DNA of 9,038 nt from DASQFI01 sp050264575 (GTDB lineage Bacteria; Acidobacteriota; Vicinamibacteria; Vicinamibacterales; SCN-69-37), in the NCBI GenBank assembly GCA_050264575.1, contig JBLNGH010000677.1, forward strand, positions 1 through 9,038, given 5' to 3'. Below the pieces are notes generated by a model. It saw nothing but the letters and a program-made list of their open reading frames with translations. It made no database searches and was not told the DNA's origin. Below are positions 1 through 6,406 of the stretch, in pieces. The translations under genes and the position numbers were made by a program. Each line of letters begins with the position of its first letter. The stretch's first letter is position 1.

Positions 1-88
1 GATTGGACTGATTGGACTGGGCGGTGCCGGTCTGGCTCACGCTGAGGGCCAGGAGCGCGGCACCGAGGACAAACCTCGTGCGCTTCAT
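1..88 (-). CDS. Secreted protein, N-terminal signal peptide only (cut by window edge)
   Basis: Twenty-nine codons of a gene continue past the left edge. Reading the minus strand from the ATG at 88-86 gives a classical Sec signal peptide: positively charged start (MKRTR), hydrophobic core (FVLGAALLALSV) and a likely signal peptidase I site after G-T-A (residues 21-23), followed by QSNQSN. A perfect GGAGG lies 8 bases upstream (97-101), which makes this start convincing although almost no mature protein is visible. It lies 117 bases downstream of the Mo hydroxylase large subunit on the same strand, so it may be a third gene of that transcription unit or have its own promoter in the gap. There is no lipobox cysteine, so the product is probably periplasmic, secreted or an outer-membrane protein. 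Function cannot be told. Confidence 0.72.
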   Translation of the reverse strand, partial: MKRTRFVLGAALLALSVSQTGTAQSNQSN

Positions 89-96
89 TGCAACGA

Positions 97-101
97 CCTC
101 C
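97..101 (-). promoter_or_regulatory. Shine-Dalgarno site of the partial secreted-protein gene
   Basis: CCTCC on the plus strand reads GGAGG on the minus strand, 8 bases from the ATG at 88. It is the main evidence that the truncated signal-peptide frame is a real gene. Confidence 0.7.
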
Positions 102-135
102 GGTAGAGCGGTGGGGCGTGATGACGGCAGGTGCG

Positions 136-163
136 CGAGCGTATCGCTCATTCGATGCGCTCG
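136..163. repeat. Imperfect inverted repeat in intergenic gap
   Basis: CGAGCGTATCG (136-146) and CGATGCGCTCG (153-163) are complementary over 11 positions except one, around a 6-base loop. As minus-strand RNA the mismatch is C-A. As plus-strand RNA it is a G-U wobble. It lies between the Mo hydroxylase large-subunit stop and the secreted-protein start. No T run follows on the minus strand, so it is not a classical intrinsic terminator. It could be an mRNA processing or stabilising hairpin, or an operator half-site pair. The rest of the gap (89-205) shows nothing else clear. Confidence 0.4.
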
Positions 164-205
164 GAAGAGCAAACGACTCCGTTCTGACGCAATCCGGACC
201 AGCCT

Positions 206-2338
206 TCAGGTTCGAGTGACTTTGCCGACCGGCAGCTTCCGAATCCGGGTGCCCGTGGCCGCAAAGATCGCATTGCACACTGCCGGCGCCGTCGGCGGAA
301 CCGACGGTTCGCCGATGCCTCCCTGCGCATCGGTGCTCGGCACGATGTGCACCTCGACCACCGGCATGTCCGGCATCCGGGGCATCGGGTAATCGTGGTA
401 ATTGCCTTGCTGCACCCGGCCCTGGTCGATGGTGATCGCGCTGTACAACGCCGCCGACAACCCGTATACCACGCCGCCCTGCAGCTGGGCCTCGATCGTG
501 AGCGGATTGACGACAGGGCCGCAGTCGACGGCGCACACGACGCGATGCACGCGCACCGACCCGTCCGGCGCGACCGACACCTCGGCAACCTCGGCGCACG
601 TCGTCGGTTCCCATTCGGCGATCGCAATGCCCCGGCCGCGTCCCGGCGGCAGCGGCGTGCCCCAGCCGGCCTTGGTCGCAGCGAGCTCCAGGGTGCGGAG
701 ATGGCGCGGCTTGGCCTGCAGCAGCTCTCGCCGAAACTCGTAGGGATCGCGGCCGGCCAACACGGCGAGCTCATCCATGAACGATTCGACCACGAACGCG
801 TTTTGCGATGCACCGACCGAGCGCCAGAATCCGAGCGGGATCCCGGAGAGGTCTGCCGCGACCTGATCCACGGAGACGTTGGGGAACGCGTACGGCAGGT
901 CCGCGGCGCCGTCGATCGATGTCCGATCGATGCCGTTCTGCAGCGGGCCGAACTTGAGGAGAATCGGCGGCGCCACGATGTGATGCGTCCACGCCACCGG
1001 CTTATTCTGAGCGTCGAGCCCCGCGCTCAGACGGTTGTAGGTCGCCGGCCGATAGAAGCCGTGCTTCGTGTCGTCCTCGCGCGACCAGATGACCTTGACC
1101 GGTGCGTTCACCGCCTTCGACAGGCGTACCGCTTCGAACACAAAGTCAGACTCGAGTCGCCGTCCAAAGCCGCCCCCCAGTAGCGTGGTGTGGATGCGGA
1201 CCTTCTCCTTGGGCAGTCCCGCAGCTTCCGCGGCGACCTCCTGGGCGCGGCTCTGGTTCTGTGTCGGGGCCCACACGTCGCAGCCATCCGCCCGCACATG
1301 CGCGGTGCAGTTCATCGGCTCCATCGTCGCGTGATGCTGGAACGGGACTGTGTAGACCGCATCGATCTTCTTCGCCGCACCGGCGAGCGCGGCGGCCGCG
1401 TCGCCGTCTTTGCGCGCGCTCACGCCGTTCTGTGTCGCGAGCGCCGCCAACTTTCCGGGGACGTCGCCGAGCGTGGCGTTGGGTCCTTCGTCCCAGGTGA
1501 TCTGCAGCGCGAGACGGCCTTCGACCGCCTGCCAGTAGGTGTCGGCGACGACGGCGACGCCACTCTCACTGCCGATCCCCCACGCCCCGCCGGTTCCCAG
1601 CCATGGCGTGCCGTCGAGCTGCACGACGTGCCGCACACCCGGCGTCGCCTTGGCGCGCGCGGCGTCGAAGCTCTTGACCTTGCCGCCGAATACCGGCGCG
1701 CGCTCGATACTCGCGACCAGCATGCCCGGCACGCGGACGTCGATGCCGAATTGCGCGGTACCGTTCACCTTGGACGGCGTGTCCAGCCGATGCGTGCGCT
1801 GGCCGAGGAGGCGGAAGTCCTTGGGATCTTTGAGCGGCGGGTTCTCCGGGACCGGAATGGCCGCGGCCTTCTGCGCCAGTTCGCCGTAGCTCGCCCGATG
1901 GCCGGCGTGTGTGACCACGCCGCTCTGCGTGCGGCACTCGGCGGGCTTGACGCCCCACGTCTGCGCCGCGGCGGTGACGAGCATCGCGCGCGCGCTCGCG
2001 CCGGCCTTGCGCAGGATATCCCAGGACGTGCGCACGCTGGTGCTGCCTCCGGTCGACATCCGGCGCGACCACCCCGCCGGATTGTCCGGTAGCGCTCCCA
2101 CCTTCACCTTCGACCAATCGGCATCGAGCTCCTCGGCGACGATCATCGCGAGCGCCGTGTGATTGCCCTCGCCCATTTCAGACTTGTCGATGGTCACCGT
2201 GACGGCGCCGGTGGGATCGACCTGAAGCCAGGCATTCGGTGCAAATGGGACGACGCCATGACGATCGGGAATCCTGAAGCCGATGACCAATCCGGCGCCG
2301 ACGGTGCCGGTGACCTGGAGAAACGCGCGCCGTTGCAT
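206..2338 (-). CDS. Xanthine dehydrogenase-family molybdopterin-binding large subunit (IorB-like), Tat-exported
   Basis: 710 residues, close to the usual size of isoquinoline 1-oxidoreductase beta-type subunits. These bind molybdenum-pterin cofactor and hydroxylate aldehydes or N-heterocycles with water-derived oxygen. The N-terminus MQRRAFLQVTGTVGAGLVIG is a twin-arginine signal, placing the enzyme in the periplasm. Family marks include the N-terminal SEMGEGNHTALAMIVAEELDA block (residues 53-73), GGGFGRR (388-394), the cofactor-pocket block WRSVGASQNAFVVESFMDEL (505-524) and, near the end, GIGEPSVPP (674-682), where E677 is the expected catalytic glutamate that acts as base at the Mo centre. 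The start overlaps the stop of the small-subunit gene by one base (TGATG), and AAAGGAG lies just upstream, so the two are translationally coupled. No FAD subunit is encoded here, fitting the two-subunit IorAB layout where electrons go to a cytochrome or other external acceptor. The substrate cannot be read from the sequence. Family call is firm; calling it isoquinoline oxidoreductase would be too specific. Confidence 0.95.
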   Translation of the reverse strand: MQRRAFLQVTGTVGAGLVIGFRIPDRHGVVPFAPNAWLQVDPTGAVTVTIDKSEMGEGNHTALAMIVAEELDADWSKVKVGALPDNPAGWSRRMSTGGSTSVRTSWDILRKAGASARAMLVTAAAQTWGVKPAECRTQSGVVTHAGHRASYGELAQKAAAIPVPENPPLKDPKDFRLLGQRTHRLDTPSKVNGTAQFGIDVRVPGMLVASIERAPVFGGKVKSFDAARAKATPGVRHVVQLDGTPWLGTGGAWGIGSESGVAVVADTYWQAVEGRLALQITWDEGPNATLGDVPGKLAALATQNGVSARKDGDAAAALAGAAKKIDAVYTVPFQHHATMEPMNCTAHVRADGCDVWAPTQNQSRAQEVAAEAAGLPKEKVRIHTTLLGGGFGRRLESDFVFEAVRLSKAVNAPVKVIWSREDDTKHGFYRPATYNRLSAGLDAQNKPVAWTHHIVAPPILLKFGPLQNGIDRTSIDGAADLPYAFPNVSVDQVAADLSGIPLGFWRSVGASQNAFVVESFMDELAVLAGRDPYEFRRELLQAKPRHLRTLELAATKAGWGTPLPPGRGRGIAIAEWEPTTCAEVAEVSVAPDGSVRVHRVVCAVDCGPVVNPLTIEAQLQGGVVYGLSAALYSAITIDQGRVQQGNYHDYPMPRMPDMPVVEVHIVPSTDAQGGIGEPSVPPTAPAVCNAIFAATGTRIRKLPVGKVTRT

Positions 2339-2793
2339 CAGGTCTCCTTTGCCGCGCGATGAATCGCGGCGCGAATCCGCTGGTAGGTTCCGCAGCGGCA
2401 GATATTGGTCATCGCCTCATCGATGTCGGCGTCGGTCGGCTGCGGTTTGCGCTGCAGCAGGGCTGCGGCCGCCATGATCTGGCCGGACTGGCAGTAGCCG
2501 CATTGCGGGACGTCTTCGGCGACCCACGCTTTCTGCACGCGATGAGTCGACGTGGGACTGAGGCCCTCGATGGTCGTGATCGGTTTGGTGCCGACCGCGG
2601 CGACCGGCAGCACGCAGGAGCGAATCGACTCGCCCCCGAGGTGCACCGTGCAGGCACCGCACTGGGCGATGCCGCATGCGAACTTTGTGCCGGTCAGGCC
2701 GAGATTGTCGCGGAGAATCCAGAGGAGTGGCGTGTTGGCGGCTGCTTCAACCGTCGAGCGCCGTCCATTCACCAGAAGGGTGTAGGTTGGCAT
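2338..2793 (-). CDS. 2Fe-2S small subunit of molybdenum hydroxylase (IorA-like)
   Basis: 151 residues, the standard length for the iron-sulfur subunit of Mo hydroxylases. An N-terminal plant-ferredoxin-type domain carries C40, C45, C48 and C60 (motif CGIAQCGAC then a later C). The C-terminal helical domain carries C98, C101 (CGYC), C132 and C134 (CRC). Together these ligate the two 2Fe-2S clusters that carry electrons from the Mo centre of the partner subunit. It has no signal peptide, so it probably crosses the membrane folded, carried by the Tat signal of the large subunit, as known for related enzymes. It is the first gene of the minus-strand operon and overlaps the large-subunit start by one base. 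The ATG at 2793 gives the normal family start (MPTYTLLVNG), but no good Shine-Dalgarno precedes it; only a weak GAG lies nearby. Confidence 0.95.
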   Translation of the reverse strand: MPTYTLLVNGRRSTVEAAANTPLLWILRDNLGLTGTKFACGIAQCGACTVHLGGESIRSCVLPVAAVGTKPITTIEGLSPTSTHRVQKAWVAEDVPQCGYCQSGQIMAAAALLQRKPQPTDADIDEAMTNICRCGTYQRIRAAIHRAAKET

Positions 2794-2841
2794 AGCTCAA
2801 ACGTGGCGGGGAAACCGGGAAGGCGCTAGGTAGAGTCCTCC
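2794..2841. promoter_or_regulatory. Divergent intergenic region with possible leaderless -10 for the permease
   Basis: Only 48 bases separate the divergent starts of the Mo hydroxylase operon (minus) and the permease (plus), so both promoters must overlap here or extend into coding sequence. Neither gene has a strong Shine-Dalgarno. On the plus strand TAGAGT (2831-2836) fits a TANNNT -10 box and ends 5 bases before the permease ATG, the spacing expected for a leaderless mRNA. No convincing -35 was found on either strand. The -10 call is inference. Confidence 0.3.
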
Positions 2842-4143
2842 ATGACCACCTACCTGAGGAAGCTGGGGCTGTTTTCAGGAACCATGGCTGTCGTGGGCGG
2901 AATCATCGGCGGTGGAATTTTCCGGACGCCCGCGACCGTGGCCGAGCGGCTCGATTCACCGGCAGCGGTGCTGGTGGCTTGGGTGATCGGCGGCGTTGTC
3001 GCGCTGATCGGCGCCTTCTGCTGGGGGGAGCTCGGCCAGCGGCGTCCACGCGCGGGCGGCGGGTATGTGTATCTGCGTGAAACGTTCGGCGCGTTGCCGG
3101 CATTCCTGTACGGCTGGACCCTCGTGCTCGTGATCGCGACCGGCGCGATTGCCGCAGTGGCCGTGACGTTTGCCGATTACACGCTCGCGCTGGCCGGCGT
3201 TCCGCATCGATACTCGGTGCCGCTCGCGGTCGCCGCCATCGTCCTCCTGGCGGGGATCAATTACGTCGGTGTCAAACCCGCGGCGATCACCCAGAACATC
3301 TTCACCGTCCTGAAGCTGATCGCGCTCGCCACACTGATCGGTGCCGGTCTGCTCGTGGCTGGTCCCGCCGTTCCGGCCGTCGGGCCGTCCGGCCATCCGG
3401 GCGGCGGTCTCGGCGCGGCCCTCGTCCCCATCCTCTTTACTTACGGTGGCTGGCAGCAGACGAATTTCATCGCCGAAGAAATCATCGATCCGGAGCGCAA
3501 TCTCCCACGCGCGCTGGGGCTCGGGGTTGCCATTGTAGTCACCGTCTATCTGCTCACGAATTATGTGTATCTACACGTGTTGGGTGTGAACGCGCTGGGG
3601 GAGAGCACGGCGCCGGCAGCCGACACGATGCAGCGACTCCTCGGCCCCATCGGCGGTAAAATCATCGCTGCGGGAATCGCGCTCTCTACCTTTGGCTTCC
3701 TCAACCTCGTGATTCTGGTAACGCCCCGCGTGCTGCAGACCATGGCAGCCGAGGGCGTGTTCTTTCAGCGGTTTGCGGCGTTGCATCCCCGCTTTCATAC
3801 GCCCAGCGCGTCGATCCTGGCGCTCGCGGTGTGCGCGGTGCTTTTGACTCTGACGGGGACATTCGGACAGCTCGTCGATTACGTCACCTTCGGCGACTGG
3901 ATCTTCTTCGGCGCGACGGCGGCGTCGCTGTACGTGTATCGCGCCCGTGATCTCGGTCAACGCCGGGGATTCGGCGTTCCCGGGTACCCGGTTACGCCCG
4001 CGCTGTTCGTCGTGGCCGCCGCGTTCGTGGTCTTCAACTCGATCGTATCGAATCCACGGAACGCCGCCGTCGGAGCCAGCCTCATCGCTCTCGGGATACC
4101 GGCCTTTCTGTATTGGCGCCGCCGGCGTCCGCGCGTGACGTAG
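2842..4143 (+). CDS. APC-superfamily amino acid permease
   Basis: 433 residues, the usual length of a 12-helix APC transporter; secondary uptake or exchange of amino acids across the inner membrane. The start MTTYLRKLGLFSGTMAVVGG leads into the TM1 substrate-binding break GGIIGGGIFRTP (residues 19-30). The TM2 signature WGELGQRRPRAGGGYVYLRE lies at 61-80. Further hydrophobic helices run to about residue 425, with a TM6 region TYGGWQQTNFIAEEIIDPER (200-219) and the cytoplasmic EEIIDPERNLPRAL stretch typical of the family. It ends in a basic cytoplasmic tail (RRRRPR). The substrate is not readable; the LAT/serine-threonine exchanger-like branch is the closest in feel. It is transcribed divergently from the Mo hydroxylase, with no obvious functional link. 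There is no clear ribosome binding site (see the 2794-2841 entry). The 130-base gap to the next gene suggests it is a single-gene unit. Confidence 0.92.
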   Translation: MTTYLRKLGLFSGTMAVVGGIIGGGIFRTPATVAERLDSPAAVLVAWVIGGVVALIGAFCWGELGQRRPRAGGGYVYLRETFGALPAFLYGWTLVLVIATGAIAAVAVTFADYTLALAGVPHRYSVPLAVAAIVLLAGINYVGVKPAAITQNIFTVLKLIALATLIGAGLLVAGPAVPAVGPSGHPGGGLGAALVPILFTYGGWQQTNFIAEEIIDPERNLPRALGLGVAIVVTVYLLTNYVYLHVLGVNALGESTAPAADTMQRLLGPIGGKIIAAGIALSTFGFLNLVILVTPRVLQTMAAEGVFFQRFAALHPRFHTPSASILALAVCAVLLTLTGTFGQLVDYVTFGDWIFFGATAASLYVYRARDLGQRRGFGVPGYPVTPALFVVAAAFVVFNSIVSNPRNAAVGASLIALGIPAFLYWRRRRPRVT

Positions 4144-4180
4144 TCCGGCAACTGACACGTCGGTTCCGTAAACTTCCAGA

Positions 4181-4230
4181 GGCCAGCGGCGCTCCGTCCG
4201 ATGCTGGCCGAAATCGTCGGCCGCTAGCAT
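4181..4230. repeat. Two overlapping hairpins after the permease gene
   Basis: GGCCAGC (4181-4187) pairs perfectly with GCTGGCC (4203-4209). Alternatively ATGCTGGCCG (4201-4210) pairs with CGGCCGCTAGCAT (4218-4230) as two 5-bp stems separated by a GCT bulge around a 7-base loop. The two structures share bases, so only one can form at a time. No T run follows, so if this ends permease transcription it does so as a weak or Rho-assisted site. The promoter of the following lipoprotein gene should lie in the same gap (4144-4273), but no clear box is visible. Confidence 0.35.
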
Positions 4231-4273
4231 TGCCGTCGAAAGCGGTCGACACCCCTCACAAACGGAGCACGTC

Positions 4274-5044
4274 ATGAAACCGAGGTTTTACGCTGGGCTG
4301 CTGGGCTTCACAGTCCTGGCTGCCTGCAACGATGCCAATTCCCCTCCAACGCCTTCGTACAGCACATTCGAGACGCTGGGCGACAGCATCTCGATCGCCG
4401 ACAAGCTGACCGAGTTTCGCGCGGCGCTCGGCGGCATTCTCAACGCGCCCAACGCGCCCCCTGCCGACAGCGGCCGGCGTGAAATCAACTGGGATGGGGT
4501 TCCCGCTGCCTTGACCAACGTCGACACCTTCCCGGCGAACTTCTTCAACGTCAACTCAAAGCGCGGCGCGATCTATGTGAGCGTCGGGGGGGGGACCGGT
4601 TTGCGCGTCGACAGCACCAACTTCGCGGCCATCAACGCCGGCCTGGGAGCCCAGTTCACGGCCTTCTCGGCCAAGAAGCTGTTCATGCCCGTGGGATCCA
4701 ATCAGGTCGAGATCGACTTCAAGGTGGTTGGGACGGAGACCAACGGGGTGGTCAAAGGGTTCGGGGTCGTGTTCGCCGACGTGGATCGGCCGGGGGCCGC
4801 GCGAGTCGAATTCTTCGACGCCGCCGGCGCGCGGATCGCGGTGCTCGTCGCGCCCAATCACAATGGCGCGCAGCTCCTGTCGTTCACAGGTGCCGTGTTC
4901 GATGCGCCGATCGTTGCCCGGGTCAGAATCACGAGCGGCGAAGCCGCACTGACCGCGACCAGTCTCGATTTCACCGCGGGCGGCGCGAAGGACCTGGTCG
5001 TGATGGACGACTTTGTCTACGGCGAGCCGCACCCGATTCCCTGA
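4274..5044 (+). CDS. Lipoprotein of conserved beta-rich family, function unknown
   Basis: 256 residues. An SpII signal ends in L15-A16-A17-C18 (MKPRFYAGLLGFTVLAAC), so the mature protein should be lipid-anchored in the envelope; the residue after C18 is N, compatible with outer-membrane sorting. GGAG (4264-4267) sits 6 bases before the ATG. After a Pro/Ser-rich linker (21-30) comes one domain with regularly spaced motifs: REINWDGVP (69-77), PANFFN (87-92), RGAIYVS, LFMPVGSNQVEIDF (136-149), GFGVVFADVD (162-171), EFFDAAG (179-185), LSFTGAVF (202-209), RVRITSG (216-222) and VVMDDFVYGEP (242-252). I recognise this motif series from uncharacterised exported proteins in soil bacteria, some ending in an MDDFIYGEP-like strand. 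It looks like a secreted beta-sandwich, but no enzymatic residues are evident. A run of nine G (4586-4594) lies inside the frame. A terminator follows 13 bases after the stop. Confidence 0.85.
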   Translation: MKPRFYAGLLGFTVLAACNDANSPPTPSYSTFETLGDSISIADKLTEFRAALGGILNAPNAPPADSGRREINWDGVPAALTNVDTFPANFFNVNSKRGAIYVSVGGGTGLRVDSTNFAAINAGLGAQFTAFSAKKLFMPVGSNQVEIDFKVVGTETNGVVKGFGVVFADVDRPGAARVEFFDAAGARIAVLVAPNHNGAQLLSFTGAVFDAPIVARVRITSGEAALTATSLDFTAGGAKDLVVMDDFVYGEPHPIP

Positions 5045-5057
5045 GCGGCCGCACCAT

Positions 5058-5099
5058 CCAGGGGTCCCGGCTTGCCGGGGCCCCTGGCTTCTTCATCTT
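5058..5099 (+). terminator. Strong Rho-independent terminator
   Basis: CCAGGGGTCCCGGC (5058-5071) pairs with GCCGGGGCCCCTGG (5074-5087), a nearly perfect 14-bp GC-rich stem with one T-G wobble and a minimal loop. It is followed by the pyrimidine-rich CTTCTTCATCTTC (5088-5100), rich in T. It lies 13 bases after the lipoprotein stop and should end that transcript. It also sits immediately before the kinase gene, leaving fewer than 30 bases to the kinase start. Confidence 0.88.
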
Positions 5100-5106
5100 C
5101 TGGAGC

Positions 5107-5111
5107 GGGAG
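5107..5111 (+). promoter_or_regulatory. Shine-Dalgarno fixing the kinase start
   Basis: GGGAG ends 5 bases before the ATG at 5117. It supports that start over an in-frame TTG at 5072, which lies inside the terminator loop and has no ribosome binding site. Confidence 0.7.
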
Positions 5112-5116
5112 CGTCA

Positions 5117-6247
5117 ATGCCCTCAGCCGCGTTCGAACGACCGGAGTTGAATACCTCCGCACTCCTGGAGGCCTTCTTCGAGCACTCCCAGGACGGCTAC
5201 TTCTTCATGATGCTCGACCAACCGATCGAGTGGGGGCCTGGGGTCGATAAGGAGGCTGTGCTCGACTACGTCTTTGCGCATCAGCACATGACCAAAGTCA
5301 ATGCGGCGATGGCGTCGCACTATCGCGCTCGGCCGGAACAACTGATCGGATTGACGCCGAGTGATTTTTTCCGACACGACATCGCGGCCGGCCGGCGGGG
5401 CTGGCAAGCGCTGTTCGACAACGGACACACGCACGCCATCACGAACGAGCAGCGGCTCGACGGCTCGAGGATGTGGGTGGAAGGCGAGTACATGTGCTTC
5501 TACGACTCCGCCGGACGCATCACCGGCCACTTCGGCATTCAGCGCGACGTCAGCGACCGCGTCCGAGCCCTCGAGGAATTGGAGCAGTCCCGCGCCGAGC
5601 TCCGGGCCCTCGCGGCGCGGCTCCAGGTGACCCGCGAGGAGGAACGCACCCGGATTGCACGCGAGATTCACGACGAGCTGGGCCAGGCACTCACCGCCCT
5701 GAAGCTCGACGTCGCCTGGCTCGAGTCGCGGCCGAATCGGACCGCGTCGGGGGTGTTCCGCGTCGGCAACGTGCCGCTCACCGAGCGGATCGACGGCACC
5801 ATGGAGATCGTGCGGCGCATCGCCAGCGAGCTGCGCCCGAGCGTGCTCGACTCGCTCGGTCTGGACGCGGCCCTGGAATACCTGGCCCAGGAGACTTCGA
5901 AGCGGACCGGGATCGCGATCACGCTCCAGGTCGATGAGTTCCCCAAGCTGTCCGACCACGTGGCCAGCAACGCCTACCGGATCATTCAGGAGGCGCTCAC
6001 CAACGTTACCCGGCACTCCAAAGCGACGCGAGTGGACGTCACGGTGCGCCGCTTGAAGAAGGCGATCATCGTCGCGGTCGATGACAACGGGGTCGGGTTC
6101 ATGCCGCAGTCGCTCAGTGGCCTTCGATCGCTCGGGCTGGTGGGAATGCGGGAGCGGGCGCTCGCCGTGGGGGGAACCCTGCTGATTCGCGGCGAACCGG
6201 GCGAGGGCTCGTCGATCACCGTCACAATTCCGGTCGAGACACCATGA
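5117..6247 (+). CDS. Soluble PAS-domain sensor histidine kinase, HisKA_3 (NarL-partner) type
   Basis: 376 residues from the ATG at 5117. There is no transmembrane segment or signal peptide, so it senses in the cytoplasm. An N-terminal PAS domain covers about residues 15-150 (SQDGYFFMMLDQPIEWG, ITGHFGIQRDVSDR). A short coiled linker (150-172) leads to the dimerisation/phosphoacceptor block EEERTRIAREIHDELGQAL (174-192), with H185 the expected autophosphorylation site. The HATPase domain has the N box EALTNVTRHS (292-301, N296), the G box DDNGVGF (322-328), GLVGMRERA (340-348) and a final GEGSSITVTIP. This architecture pairs with NarL/FixJ-type response regulators. The stop overlaps an ATG (ATGA, 6244-6247) that opens the expected regulator gene, but that gene is broken (see next entry). 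All kinase motifs look intact. The PAS ligand is not readable; no heme- or flavin-binding motif stands out. Transcription is puzzling because a strong terminator lies immediately upstream. Confidence 0.93.
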   Translation: MPSAAFERPELNTSALLEAFFEHSQDGYFFMMLDQPIEWGPGVDKEAVLDYVFAHQHMTKVNAAMASHYRARPEQLIGLTPSDFFRHDIAAGRRGWQALFDNGHTHAITNEQRLDGSRMWVEGEYMCFYDSAGRITGHFGIQRDVSDRVRALEELEQSRAELRALAARLQVTREEERTRIAREIHDELGQALTALKLDVAWLESRPNRTASGVFRVGNVPLTERIDGTMEIVRRIASELRPSVLDSLGLDAALEYLAQETSKRTGIAITLQVDEFPKLSDHVASNAYRIIQEALTNVTRHSKATRVDVTVRRLKKAIIVAVDDNGVGFMPQSLSGLRSLGLVGMRERALAVGGTLLIRGEPGEGSSITVTIPVETP

Positions 6248-6406
6248 ACCGTTCCGCGATTCGCATTTTTCATTGCGGACGATCATCCCATCGTCCGGCA
6301 GGGACTGCGCCGAATGGTGGAAGCGGATCCGGGGCTCGTAAAGATGGCGATGCTCACCAACGGCGATCTGGTCCGCTATGCGGCGAGGTACGGTTTGATC
6401 GCCTGA
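6244..6406 (+). pseudogene. Remnant of NarL/FixJ-type response regulator (frameshift plus internal deletion)
   Basis: The ATG at 6244 overlaps the kinase stop and reads MNRSAIRIF, then the frame is lost. Removing one T from the five-T run at 6266-6270 restores IADDHPIVRQGLRRMVEADP, an unmistakable start of a NarL-family receiver domain with the acidic pair D12-D13. The restored frame then passes directly into VKMAMLTNGDLVRYAARYGLIA and a TGA at 6404-6406. This matches the very last helix of the LuxR-type helix-turn-helix domain (compare the usual T-N-A-E-L-V-R-Y-A-x-R-x-G-L-I ending). The restored product is 53 residues, against about 210-220 for an intact regulator, so roughly 480-500 bases are missing near 6335-6341. 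The phosphoacceptor aspartate, the switch T/S and K, the linker and the recognition helix are all gone. Unrestored, the frame runs to a TAG at 6409-6411 (55 residues) with no similarity to anything. An assembly or homopolymer error could explain the frameshift, but the deletion would need a misassembly. Confidence 0.85.

Noticed and set aside
347..2092. Long plus-strand frames over the Mo hydroxylase large subunit
   Set aside because: The minus strand encodes an unambiguous family member; the plus frames are rich in R/A/H and lack motifs.
5072..5116. TTG start extending the kinase by 15 codons
   Set aside because: It falls in the loop of the terminator, lacks a ribosome binding site, and the extra residues are low-complexity. 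The ATG at 5117 has GGGAG 5 bases upstream.
5123..6286. Open frame of 387 codons on the minus strand opposite the kinase
   Set aside because: It is the GC-rich antisense shadow of the kinase, whose motifs are all on the plus strand; composition is rich in R, H, E and G with no domain pattern.
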